Part shown: positions 10,446 to 22,391 of the stretch, one piece after another
Position numbering within the stretch: the first letter of the stretch is position 1
How the letters are laid out: each line of letters opens with the position of its first letter
From: Sorghum bicolor
Lineage: Eukaryota > Streptophyta > Magnoliopsida > Poales > Poaceae
Direction: 5' to 3'
NCBI RefSeq assembly: GCF_000003195.3
Contig: NC_012877.2
Span: forward strand, 20,114,294 to 20,178,293
DNA: 64,000 nucleotides
Program-made: the position numbers and the translations under genes
The notes under the pieces: model-generated
The model's database searches: none
The model's input: only the letters and a program-made list of their open reading frames with translations
What the model was told of the DNA's origin: nothing

Positions 10446-13400
10446 GTTCGACTTGGAGAACGTTATCCCCGTGACAGAAGATAGTCTCAAAGACGAGCAG
10501 AAGCAAGCTATTGCTAAAGCCATGGAGGATTACAAGCAGCAATGCCTGAGGTCCTTCAGCATAAACAGGAGCGGCGAAGTGATCCAGAAGGATGCGCTGC
10601 CGATGCCTCGGCAGGTTACTTTTGAAGCCAATCCTGGTAAACTTCAAGAGATGGTTGATAGTGCTATCAACCGTGCTTTGATCAACCAAGCTGGTGTGCT
10701 GTCAAATACGGTTTTCAACGCCGTGGCCAGAAAGTTCAAGGAAGGACAATTGCCACCAGATTATGTGGGTCCCTCTCATCATCAGCCAGGATCACCGGTG
10801 GTCACAGCTCCATCGGCTACTACGGCCGCTGTGGGCACAGAAATTCCTGTTCCGCCAAGCACGTTAGGAATCACTAATGCACGATCTACGCCGATGGCGA
10901 CTAATCCACCAACTTCAGATGGGCAGATTAAACTCGCTACAGATCTGTTGGCATCGGCAATGTCAGGATCGATTCCTCCTCCTAACTGGTGGGGTTATGG
11001 AATGCCTCCAGAGTTAACACCGAGTACGTCGCAGACGACTGATGTGAGAGGCAAGGCTCCTATGGCATCGGCACCCCCAAGCATGCCGATGAATCAGAGT
11101 CCCCAGTATACTACAACTACTACTGCAAGACCTTACACTGGGAATTCTCAAGCTCCGATGTTCCAGATGCCTAACGCATCGGCAGACTCAATGCTGATGC
11201 AACAGAGGATTATGACTCAACCAGGGTATGTTAATTCGATGATGATGCCCAATTACCAGTCATCGGCAGGTCCTATGCCGATGAATGCTAATAATGGATG
11301 GCTTGGGCAGCAAGTCTTTCCACAAACACCCCAACAGAGTCATCAGGCTATAGGGTTCCAGCAGAGCCAGACCTATCCCGGGTTCCAGAATCAGGGAATC
11401 CCCAACCAGCCAATGAATATTGGACAGCAGGTCGGCGGACAGCAGATTGGCAGGCAGCAGCTTGGTGGTCCGCAGATTAGGGGTCAAATCATTAACCCAA
11501 TGTTTCATGCAGATCGTGCGCCGCACAAACACGTGGAAGCTTACCAGCAGGTACCGGATCCGCAACCACCTCATCGGCAAGATGCCGATGCTTATTGGGC
11601 CGATAAGATTGCTGAAGTAATGAGAGATCAATTTGGGATAAAACCCAAAGTCAACACTTACTCTTATCGGACACCATATCCTCCCGCATATGATTTGATC
11701 CCGCTTCCGAATCGGTACAAGGTACCGGATTTTACCAAGTTTTCTGGGCAGGATGATACGTCAACCATGGAACACGTCAACAGGTTCATCATTCAATGCG
11801 GGGAAGCTGGTAACAGGGATGAGTTAAGGGTTCGCTTATTCTCGTCATCATTGTCTGGATCGGCTTTAACCTGGTTTATATCATTACCTCCCAACTCAGT
11901 GATTACTTGGGCCGATCTGGAAAAACAATTCCACAAGTACTTCTTTTCTAGGGTCCATGAGAAGAAGATCACCGATTTGGTCAAATTGAGGCAACGCAAT
12001 GATGAATCGGTTGAGAGTTTTGTGCAGAGGATACGGGAGGTCAAGAACAAATGCTATAGCCTGGTTCTGGATGATCGGCAGCTAGCCAATTTGGCTTTCC
12101 AGGGTTTGTTGCCGCACATAAGGGACAAATATGCATTTTAGGAGTTTGAGAGCTTAAGTCATTTAGTGCAGAGAATATCTGATCAAGACATCAAGCCGTT
12201 TGAACCCAAGAGAGCATGGAATAAAAAGGTATCATTTGTGGATGAAGCGGCAAGCTCAGACTCTGATGAAGAACCAGTCATCGGCTTGCCAGAGTGGGTG
12301 AAAAATAAAAAGCCGATGTCTTGTCCTTTTGGACATAAAGAACCAGAGAAGTTCGCATTTGACACCACTGAGGCCAATAGGATATTTGACTTTCTACTCC
12401 AGGAAGGTCAGATCAAGCTGTCACCTAATCATATGATCCCATCGGCTGAAGAATTAAAGAGGATGAAATATTGTAAGTGGGACAATGCAACCTCTCACGA
12501 CACTAATGAGTGCAAGGTTTTCAGACAGCAGCTGCAGTCGGCTATAGAATCGGGAAGGATCAAATTTGACAGCTCCAATACCCAGAAGCCGATGAAGATT
12601 GACCAACATCCTTTCCCGACAAACATGCTGGATGCTAAGGGAAAGGCCATGGTCTTAACATCAGAAGCAGCTGAAAGAAGTGCATCGGTGGATCCTCAGC
12701 ATCAAGTCACTACTGCCGACGCGAAAGGGAAAGGTTTAATCTAGGAGGGAGCTAACTCAGGAAGGCCTCCCCGATCCGGCATTGTGATAACTCACAGGAG
12801 GCCTCAGGAGACATGGCAGCAACGTGAAGATCGGTATCGGCGCCAGCAAGAGGATTATTGTTGGGAGGAGGAGAGACGCCGACAGGAGTGGAATCGGCAT
12901 AGGGATCACTGGAATTGCCCGTTCTTCATTCATTGTTGGGAGGAAAATATCAAACTTCCTACTGTTAGAGATTGTCCTGAGTGCAACGGTTATGATCGGT
13001 ATGACAGGTCCGATCGGCGCTATCACAATGATAATCGACGGTTTGATGGACCGATTAGGGGAAGAGCATCCGTTCATGATCGGCTGGGGGGCAGGCTCAG
13101 TGTGCACGACAGGCTTGGGGATCGTGTTGAATATTTTCCCAGGAACCAAGAAGAACTTGAAGAAATGGCTAATGCACGGGTCCCCGATGAGTTCATATTT
13201 TGCAGGGATGCCAACACTCATCGGATGGAGTCAAGGGAAAATCGTCGCCCAACGGTAAGGCAACAACAACTTCCTCCGTGGTGTCCAGAGGGATTGACCA
13301 GGACACAGAAAAGAAGGCTGCAGCACGAAAGGCGAGAAGAGTTGAGCAAGGGAGAGAACTCTGGACAGTCTGGGGATCAGCAACAGTCAGATCCTAAGGG

Positions 13401-14088
13401 GAAAGGTCCATCAGCAGATGTCAACAAGGTCTTTATGTTGCCGATGGAGTTCCTTACGCCATCCAGTGATGATGAGTTGGAGTTCTCCGACCAAATAGCT
13501 CAATTGGCTCTGGATCCGATGACAGCTATCTTCGAAAAGCCTGCCGATGATGAAAGGCAACATCTTAAGGCTCTGTTTGTCAAAGGAAGGGTTGATGGTC
13601 AACCGATGACCAAGATTTTAATTGATGGTGGGGCTGCTATCAACATCATGCCGTATGCAGTGTATCGGAAGCTTGGAAAAGGAGATCAGGACCTGACCAA
13701 GACTGATATGATGCTCAAGGACTTCGAGGGCAATGTATCCCCAGTTAAAGGAGCTATCTGCGTAGAGTTAACCATCGGCAGCAAAACCTTGCCGACGACC
13801 TTCTTCGTGATCAGTGGAAAAAGGGCTTACAATCTTCTGCTAGGGAGAGATTGGATTCATGCCAATTGTTGCATCCCATCTACAATGCACCAGTGCTTGG
13901 TCCAGTGGGTAGGAGATAAGATTGAAATCGTCCCAGGAGACTCTTCATATGTTATTGCATCGGCGGAAGCGGACACCTATGAAAGGACTAGGTGTATTTC
14001 AGGAGAAGCTTGGGAAAAGGATTTCCTCAAGGTTGCCGATTATGAAATTCCACCGATCCAAGCAGTCGGTTCTGAAGATGGTCTTTAA
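10446..14088 (+). pseudogene. gag: Tat copy 2 gag-protease, two stops
   Basis: Counterpart of copy 1 gag, including the N-terminal part missing from the window in copy 1. The frame is open from the LTR end; the first ATG is at 10522. The N-terminus is Pro/Gln/Met-rich and low-complexity to about 11560. It is followed by the capsid domain (11766-12141), the Cys/His knuckle near 12470-12520, the Cys-rich module near 12915-12985 and the protease (DGGAAINIM at about 13625). TAG stops at 12139-12141 and 12742-12744 each replace a CAG present in copy 1. The TAATG junction with pol is retained at 14086-14090. Confidence 0.9.
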
Positions 14089-17000
14089 TGGATAGGTTCG
14101 CCGATGATGGAAAATTAGGCCAGGGGTTCACATCGGCCGATGATTTGGTAGAAGTAGATATAGATAGTGGTGATAAACCTAGACCTACTTTTATTAGTGC
14201 TACGTTAAGTCCTGAGTGTAAGCAGCAGTCGACTGATTTGTTAAAGGAATATAAAGATTGCTTTGCTTGGGATTATACTGAGATGCCTGGTTTGGACCGA
14301 TCGATTGTTGAACATCGGTTGCCTATCAAGTCTGGATTTCGGCCACATCAGCAGCCAGCTCACCGATGTAATCCTAATATTCTTCCTGACATCAAGGCCG
14401 AAATAACTAAACTTATTGAAGCCAAATTTATTCGGCAGTGTCGGTATGCCGAGTGGATTTCCAATGTTGTTCCGGTTTACAAGAAGAACGGGAAGCTTCG
14501 GGTCTGCATTGATTTCAGGAATCTTAACAAAGCTACACCGATGGATGGATACCCGATGCCAGTTGTCGATCTGCTGGTTGATGCTGCGGCCAGGCATCGG
14601 ATCATTAGCTTTATGGATGGCAATGCAGGATACAATCAAATTTTCATGGCAGAAGAGGATATTCCAAAGACTGCATTTAGATGTCCTGGTCATGTCGGGT
14701 TATTTGAATGGATAGTCATGACCTTTGGCTTAAAGAATGCTAGTGCTACTTATCAAAGGGCCATGAATTTTATATTTCATGAGTTCATCGGCAAGCTGGT
14801 GGAAATTTATATTGATGATGTGGTGGTCAAGTCTGGAGACTTCACTAAGCATCTTGCCGATCTACGAAAAGTGTTAGAATGTACGAGGAAGCATGGTTTG
14901 AAAATGAATCCCAATAAGTGTGCATTTGGTGTATCGGTAGGGCAGTTTCTTAGTTTCATGGTGCATCAAAGGGGGATTGAAATCAGTCGAAGATCTATTG
15001 AAGCCATCAACAAAATAGTTGCCCCTACTAATAAGACTGAGCTCCAGTCCTTGATCGGCAAGGTAAATTTTATCAGGAGGTTTATATCTAATTTGTCTGG
15101 TAAAATTTGTGCTTTCAGTCCTCTTCTTAAGCTAAAAGCCGATCAAGAATTTGTTTGGGGGAAAGAACAACAGTTGGCTCTGGATGAAATCAAGAATTAT
15201 TTAGTAAATCCTCCAGTTCTAATTCCACCTCAGCAAGGGAAGCCCTTCGGATTGTATTTATCTACCGATGGGATGGTCATCGGTTCGGCTTTAATTCAAG
15301 AATTTGAAGGGAAAGAGCGTGTAATTTATTACTTAAGCAGGAGGTTGATTGATGCTGAGACTAGGTATTCGGCTATTGAGAAACTATGCTTGTGCTTGTA
15401 TTTCTCTTGTATCAAGTTAAGGCACTACTTGCTATCGGCCGAATGCACTGTTATTTGCAAAGATGATGTGGTCTGGTATATGCTGTCTATGCCAATTATG
15501 AGTGGCAGGATCGGTAAATGGTTTTGGCGCTGTCGGAATTCGATCTGCGTTATGAATCGGCTAAGGCAATTAAGGGTCAGATTATGGCTGATTTTGTAAC
15601 ACAACATTGTGGTGCAATGGAAACTTTGGGAATTGTACCTTGGACTCTCTTCTTTGATGGATCCACATGTGACCGGGGGGCAGGAATCGGCATAGTATTA
15701 ATTTCCCCTCGGGGAAGGAAGTATGAGTTTTCCTTGCCGATTGTAGCCACGTCGACGAATAATCAGGCTGAGTATCAAGCTTTAATAAAGGGATTGGAGT
15801 TGTTAAGAGAAGTTCATGCTGATGCTGTTGAGGTCTTCGGGGATTCTATGCTAGTTATAAATCAATTGGCTGGAAGCTATGAATGCCGAAGTGAAGTTCT
15901 CATAACTTATTACGAAAGGAGTATGCAACTGTTAAAGGAATTCAAAGACTTCTGATTAGAGTATGTTCCTCGATTGCATAATGAAGAGGCCAATCGGTTG
16001 GCTTAGCATGCCTCGGGATATCAGCCTATGATTAGTACGATATCGGCAATTGGTGTCGATGATTGGAGAAAAGAAATCATTGATTATTTGAAGGATCCAT
16101 CTAAGAAAGTTGAAAGGCGGGTTCGGTTTCAAGCTACCAAGTATGTGCTCCTCGAAGATGAATTGTATTACCGAACTATTGATGGGATTCTTCTCCGATG
16201 CTTAGGTGATGATGAAGCTAGAAGTTTGATGGGAGAAATCCATGAAGGGGTATGTGGAGCACATCAGTCGGCTTTCAAGATGAAGTGGATGATTAGGAGA
16301 AATGGATATTATTGGCCGACTATACTTGAGGATTGCTTTAAGTATTTCAAAGGGTGTGAAGGGTGTCAAAAGTTTGGTAATGTTCAAAGGGCGCCTGCAT
16401 CGACTATGAATCCTACTATAAAGCCTTGGCCGTTCCGAGGATGGGCTATTGATTTGATCGGCCAGATTTATCCACCATCTAGCAAGGGGCATAAGTTTAT
16501 TCTAGTTGCCACCGATTATTTCACCAAATGGGTTGAAGCTATTCCTTTGAAGAAAGTCACATCGGCCAATATGATTGATTTTGTGAAAGAGCATATTATT
16601 TACCGATTTGGGATTCCTCAAACAATTACTACCGATCAGGGCACTATGTTTACATCAGGGGAGTTTGATGAATTCGCAATCGGCATGGGGATTAAGGTGT
16701 TAAATTCTTCTCCTTACTATGCTCAAGCTAATGGGCTGGCCGAAGCGTCTAACAAAGGAATTGTTAAGCATATTAAACGGAAGATTGAAGAAAATCCTAG
16801 AAGGTGGCACACATTGTTAAACAAGGCTTTATGGTCATACCGGATGGCTTGTCATGGATTGACCAAGGTTTCACCCTATCAATTGTTGTATGGGCATGAT
16901 GCAGTATTACCTTGGGAAATTAAGGCTGGGTCTAGGCGATTATCTTTTCAAGATCAATTGGTTGCCGATGATTATGCTACTTTGATGACAGACGAGTTGG

Positions 17001-17320
17001 ATGATCTAGCAGGGCATCGGCTGAGGGCTTTGATGAGTATAGAAGAGAATAAGAAAAGAGTTGCCAGATGGTATGATAAGAAGGTAAAAGCTAAGGAGTT
17101 TGCCGATGGGGACTTAGTATGGAAATTAATCTTACCGATCGGGACTAAAAGTCCAAAGCTTGGGAAGTGGTCTCCCAATTGGGAGGGTCCCTATCAGATA
17201 AGTCGATCAGCTCCTGGTAATGCCTACATTTTACAAACTCTCGAAGGAGTTGAATTTCCCAGGGCATTAAATGGCAAATATCTAAAGAAATACCACCCCA
17301 GCATATGGATCGATGCATAA
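14088..17320 (+). pseudogene. pol: Tat copy 2 pol, frameshift and two stops
   Basis: Same domain order as copy 1 pol. A one-base deletion near 15522, just after the first RNase H (copy 1 has an extra A), shifts the frame. TGA at 15953-15955 replaces CGA, and TAG at 16004-16006 replaces CAG. The integrase part (16028-17320) is open, with zinc finger and core residues present. The reading frame is otherwise well preserved, so decay is recent relative to the family's age but clearly inactivating. Confidence 0.92.
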
Positions 17321-17330
17321 AAGTTTAAAT

Positions 17331-17416
17331 GCCGATAACACTCCTATCGGCTGGATTGAAATATGTTTGGGGCCGGACTTAATGTTTCAAAAGATGCCGA
17401 TAACAATCCTATCGGC
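17331..17416. promoter_or_regulatory. Twin hairpins, copy 2
   Basis: Two GCCGATA/TATCGGC hairpins with seven-base loops (17331-17351 and 17396-17416), in the same place as in copy 1. Stems are perfect in all four cases although the surrounding sequence has changed. Confidence 0.65.
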
Positions 17417-17477
17417 TAGACTAGATATCAAGAAAGCCGGAAAGCAGGGAGAAGCGGGTATGTTGCCAACGAAGAGT

Positions 17478-20400
17478 TCACATGTTTAGCAGTGCTTGGA
17501 TGGCCGATATGGCACGTAGGCGGATCTGGTTGGCTGCTTCTATCTCTTTGACGTCTTCATCGGCAGAACCTTCTATCGGCTTCAATTTCTTCTTCAGCTG
17601 CAGTGCTTTGCGACCGTGGGCATTTCGCTCTTGCTCAAGGAGCTTGATGGTCTCTGGCAGTTGACTCTCTTCCTATTGAGCTTGGGATAGGGCATCCTCC
17701 ACTTGCTTGAGTTCTGCCAGCAGGGCTTCTCTTTTTGCCGATAGATCAGAGATCTTCTCCTTCAGCGCGTCTCCTGACGACTTCAAGGTGCCGATGTTCT
17801 TGTGCTTCTCATCGGTCAGGAGCTTTTCTTTCATCATCTCCTCAGAAAGCCGGGTCTGAGCAGCTCTATCGGCAAGGCGCCGGGCGGCCCTCTGGTATTG
17901 CAGCTGGCGACTCTCTAGATGTGCTGCTTGGAAAAGGATTTCTTCGGCATCGACGGGGATTTGGCCTCTCAGGGTCTTGAATAAAGCCTTGGCCGGATCG
18001 GAGTCATCAACTAGTTGGGCTGTGTCTTGGTGAAGGAGGGCAGACAGTTCTTCCAGCCTTGCCCTGATCTCTGCCGATGTAACCCCAACTGCTCGAGAGG
18101 AGCTTGCTTCCTCACCTTCATCTTCGGAGACGTCAATGGCAAAGGAGAAGAGGCTGTCGAGAGAGTCTTGTTCCTGCAAAAGAGATAAAGTGAATCATTC
18201 CATGGTCATATATTGATAAGTAATACTAATGGAGACTGGATTGCTTACTTGCTTTAAGGCGATCTCCTGCCTTTGACTGGAAGATGCCGATGGAATAACA
18301 GGTTGATTGGCTGAGACGGCCGGTTGGTCTATCTCAGCTGAAAGAATAATGAAAATAATTGTAAAACAGAAGAGATGGGTTCGTCGGCAATAATCTCATA
18401 AAAATATGTTACCTTGAGGAGGGACAGTGCTTGTCTGGATTGAAGAAACTACCGATGATATGATTGAACCTGCCGGATCGGTAGTTTGCTCGCCTACATC
18501 GGCTAGTGTGTCTTCTGGCTGGGGTGCTTCTAATTGAGGCTCTTCTAGTTGGGGTTCTTCTGCTTGTGGTGCTTCTTGCGATTGAGGGGGAGATGGTGCT
18601 TGCTGAGTCTGTGTTTCTGGAGAAGAAGGAGAGGATTCCACCAGAATTGGAGATACCGGAGGAGGAGGGGGAGTTGCCACTTTCTGGCGCTTTTTTTGTG
18701 CCCTGGTACTCTTGGCACCTTTTCTCTTCTGCTGGCTGGACTGGGGGGCATCGGCACCTTTGCTTTTAGTTCTTGTCGATGCACTGGTTTGCTGTTACAG
18801 AAAGGAGAATTTGTGAGTACCAATGTAGCAGATGTAAAAGTAAGATCGGTATGAATGAAGAGGTTTAACAATTACCTTAAAAGCCTGTGCTAGGGTGGAA
18901 GCAGCTACCGATGGTGATGTCTGAGTTCTCCTAGTGGTAACTTTCTTGAGGCGTATGCCTCGATGCACGATGGCGGCCAGGGTGGGAGCATTGTGGCCGA
19001 TTGAAGAGATTGGGCCTGATGCAAACAGGTCAATCGGCTTGCCGCTCCTACTGACCGATGGAGGGGTATTATCAACCTGCAAAATGATACAAAAGTAAAT
19101 AACCGGTGGAAATGAAATTGAGAGAATTGGAACATCGGTTCCAAGACACTTACAGTATCATTGGGGACTTCGTACTCGGGATCGATCATATCGCGGTACG
19201 TGAGGGCCGATCTGCATAACAGATGCTCCTTCCATTCTGCCCACCATTGCTTGTACGCCTGAGTGATGAAGGCGGCTGGAACCCACTCTGACAAGTCTAC
19301 ATCTGTATCGGCACTTGATGGCAGTTGGGCTACTCGAATCCATTCAAGGAGGCTAGTGATGGTTTCCCTGGGTTTTATCGCATCGGCGTAACAGAGTGCA
19401 ATCGGCAGCTGCCCGAAAGCTAATTGACGAGCTAATGCCGATGGGTTATAAAACTCATAAGTCTGGGGGCAGGTTTTCCCACTGCCGAAGAAATTCACTG
19501 GTATAGCTCTGGGAGTGACCAGTGCCATCATCACTTCGTGGTCCTTGTTGAGAGCATCATTGAACGGGTTGAAGACCAGAGGAAACACAGTGTCTGGGTC
19601 GTCATAAGCCAACCATGCTCGCTGCTCTCCGGTCAAACCTTCATACAAGGTTTGGAAGAATCGGCTGACCTGATCTGCATTACCCCCTGTACCAGGCAGA
19701 ACTATGACAGCTTCACCGAAGTTTAGGGCAGGGCGTGTTGCCTATTCTTCTTCATCCAGTTCATAATCTTTGGCTATGTGCCTTGGAAAGCGCTGTGCGA
19801 AGAGGTCAATCTCGAGACGCTTGTGCATGTGGAGGCTGAGCCACATGTTGATAACCACCAGGGACCTCCCAAGTTGCTGATAGGCTGGCCGAGTAGGAGT
19901 TTCCTCGTTACTTGGTGAAGGAGGTGGTAGGCTGCACCGAGCAGGTATCGGCCGAGGGGGAATCGGCCACCATTAGCAAAATTTTCTGCTGCTGATAGGT
20001 AGACGGAAGTTGGTCCTGCCGATCGGCCGCAAAACACAAATTTATCTAACCACATGTTCAGGAAGCAGGTCTGCTCTTTTATGTTGACAGGGCCTGTTTT
20101 GCTGTATTTTTGGATGTACCCCGACCAACCGCCGATGGCACGAGTTTCTACCTTAGCCTTGGGTTTGGTATCGAAGCAATGGGTGCTATCGGCAGAAGAT
20201 ACATCTAGGCCAGTGAGCATAACTACATCGGCAAGTGTAGGGGAAGCAGGACCGTGGCCGAAGACAAAAGCATTGAGCGTGTCTGATCAGAAATATGATG
20301 CAGCTATCAGCAGTGATTCATTCCTATGCATATCGGCAACAGACAACCTAATGCATTGGTCTAGTTTTCTCTCGCCCCACTGGCCTTCATTTGAGTTGCT

Positions 20401-20754
20401 AACCCTCAAAAACAAATCCGTCCATCCCACGGTAGGACTGGGCCAAGAACGGAAAGTATCCTTCCACAGATCCAAAGAAAAGTTCTCGGCTCTAAAAGGG
20501 ATCCTGTTGGTTTCTGCGTTAATGAGGTCGGTTGGATCTAGATTCCCTAACGGGCCAAGGCATTGGAGGTGTGGTTGATCGGTGGGGATGACAATTTTGT
20601 TGGACAAATCCTAATGGTTTTGAAGGTAAAAGAAAAACAAAGAAAGAAAAAGAAAATGTTCAGTAAAATGGATTGCGGATGAACAGGGGTGCGAGAAGAA
20701 GTATAAGAGAAGGAGTGAAGAACTGACCTCAGGAACGATGAAGTTGACGACCAT
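17478..20754 (-). pseudogene. Antisense plant-mobile-domain gene, copy 2, broken
   Basis: Homologous to the intact gene at 5861-9115, with the same exon pattern and the same ATG position (20754), but several lesions. TGA at 20287-20289 replaces a Trp codon in the mobile domain. A one-base deletion near 19850 shifts the frame. TAG at 19742-19744 replaces a Ser codon. TAG at 17673-17675 lies in the coiled coil. The splice sites I checked are intact, and the third donor is a normal GT. The TATA box is at 20905-20912. Confidence 0.88.
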
Positions 20755-21406
20755 CTTGCCACGAGGAGGATGATCGAGGGCTTCAGAGTTGGTGAAGAAG
20801 GGACTTCGTCAGAGATCTTGGAGCTCTTGAACAGCGCCGCCGCCGGGAAAGTGGAGTTGGAGTTGTGGAATGATGTGATGGAGAAGGAGTACCCGAGAAG
20901 GAACTATTTATAGGACAAAATGGGCAAGGGCAAATTTGACTTATCTCTTCGCCGTATCCGTGAAATCTGAGGGTACTCAGGTAGATATGGTAACTGTTTG
21001 CACGGTAATCAAGGGATTATGTAGCTGATTTGACAGGAAGCGGTCATTATCCAGAGATATTTTACTGTGCGGGATCTCCTGGTCGGTCCATCGGCAGCGC
21101 CTTGTAACGGTCTTATTGCCGATGGGCGAATAAAGTGGAGATAGCCGTTTGGAAGGATAAGATATGGACGTCCTGATCAGTCCATCGGCAAGTCCTTGTA
21201 ACAGTAATATTGCCGATGCGTGACTAAAATGGAAATGTCCGTTTGGGAAGTTGAGGATTTCAAGGAATCTGCGGAAGAATCAAATCAGAGTTGTTCAGAT
21301 TAAGGCTGTCGGTTACCAGATTGGGAGCATTAATTGCGGAAAGGCATCATTACTGCAGAGAATTTTGGAGCATTAATGATTTCATACTCCGAAATTAGGG
21401 GGCATG
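20755..21406 (+). other. Tat copy 2 3' noncoding region
   Basis: No gene seen. It contains the antisense TATA box (20905-20912), dispersed GCCGATG words and the terminal G-run before the LTR (TTAGGGGGCATG). It is colinear with 9116-9753. Confidence 0.65.
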
Positions 21407-22101
21407 TGTTGACACCGTTTTTGGGTACGTGTCCATGATTGGTAAAGTGTAGGTCGGCAAGATAAGACGGCAGTGTTTGATCTACAGGATGAGTTGCCGA
21501 TGAGGATGGTTGCCGATGGAGGAGTGGTTGAACGTGACCAAGTCCATAGGTGATGATGTGTTTGTGCCGATGGCTACGACAAGGGAGTCTGCCGATGATA
21601 TGGAGGGAGAGTCTGGAAGTTGCCGATCGGTTTGTGGAGGTGTTCCAGTTTGTCACGGGGGGGATAGTTTTATGTTTTCCTTAGTTATTTAAGTCGTTTT
21701 GTATACAGATTCTGTGTGATTTGGAATTTGAGTTCTAGTCGTGTCTGGTTGTAGCTATTTGAGCAGGGTATAAATATGGACCCTAGGGCTTTGTAATCGA
21801 TATCTATCAATCAATCAAACACACGTTTTACTCATATTCCAAGCATCTACTTTTTCGACGACTTCGTCATACTTTTTCTTTTCATTACGAGTTCTTAGGA
21901 ATTCGTCGACTTAAGCTCGCCGTGTTCTCAAGTTCCGCGTGAATACCTCTTGGCCGTGACATCCGGGCGCATCGCTGTTGTCAGGACCAAAGTATTCGAG
22001 TTACCACCTTTGCCGATAGTAAGGTCAAATTGGCTAGCACGCCTTAACGTTTAAATCGGGTATTAGCCCTTTGTGTTTGCAGATCAGCTTTTGCATCAAC
22101 A
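21407..22101 (+). repeat. Terminal Tat LTR (3' LTR of copy 2)
   Basis: 695 bases, TGTTGA to TCAACA, with TATA box TATAAATA at 21769-21776. Element B sequence begins immediately after it. Confidence 0.88.
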
Positions 22102-22376
22102 CGCCCTGTCCCTGAGCCCTCTCGGCTTCCGCTTTGTTCCCGTGGCTTCTGGAGTCTTCTAGATGATAGAAAATTGTGCGGCACGTTAATATCTCTATGT
22201 AAACCCGACATGTGGGCCTTCTCTCCATATTTCCTGATAACCCCCTGTAGAAATAGACAAACACCAAAACTCATAGAATTTTGTCAGATAAAACCCTAAG
22301 TTTAGATGTTGGTTGTATTTGGATCCTTTTCTTTGTTTATTTGCTGATTATATTTGGTACTTAAGGACCGTCAACA
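22102..22376 (-). repeat. Element B 3' LTR, remnant right of the Tat insertion
   Basis: Reads on the minus strand from TGTTGACGGTCCTTAAG; matches 29180-29454 closely. Interrupted at 22101 by the Tat LTR. Confidence 0.85.
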
Positions 22377-22391
22377 ACTCCCCCAAGCTTA
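22377..22391 (-). promoter_or_regulatory. Polypurine tract of element B
   Basis: Minus strand TAAGCTTGGGGGAGT directly before the 3' LTR; the same tract precedes the 3' LTR of element C (47711-47727). Confidence 0.8.

Larger units (their letters stand above)
1..22101 (+). mobile_element. Tandem pair of Tat-lineage Ty3/gypsy elements sharing an LTR
   Basis: The order is internal region (copy 1, cut by the window edge), LTR 9754-10445, internal region (copy 2), LTR 21407-22101. Both internal regions carry gag-protease, a pol with RT, RNase H, a second archaeal-type RNase H and integrase, and then a gene on the opposite strand. Dual RNase H plus an additional ORF between pol and the 3' LTR is typical of the Tat lineage (Ogre, Retand, Grande relatives). 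The block ends exactly where element B sequence resumes at 22102, so it was inserted into B's LTR. The expected 5-base target duplicate is CGCCC at 22102-22106; its partner lies left of the window. Such an arrangement usually arises by unequal recombination between LTRs. Confidence 0.9.

Noticed and set aside
10396..10521. Gag start at 10396 inside the LTR
   Set aside because: The codon is TTG and lies within the LTR; the first ATG in frame is 10522.
11400..11480. Possible CRISPR-like or minisatellite repeat in Tat gag
   Set aside because: It is a Gln/Gly-rich coding repeat in the Gag N-terminus, not a spaced direct-repeat array.
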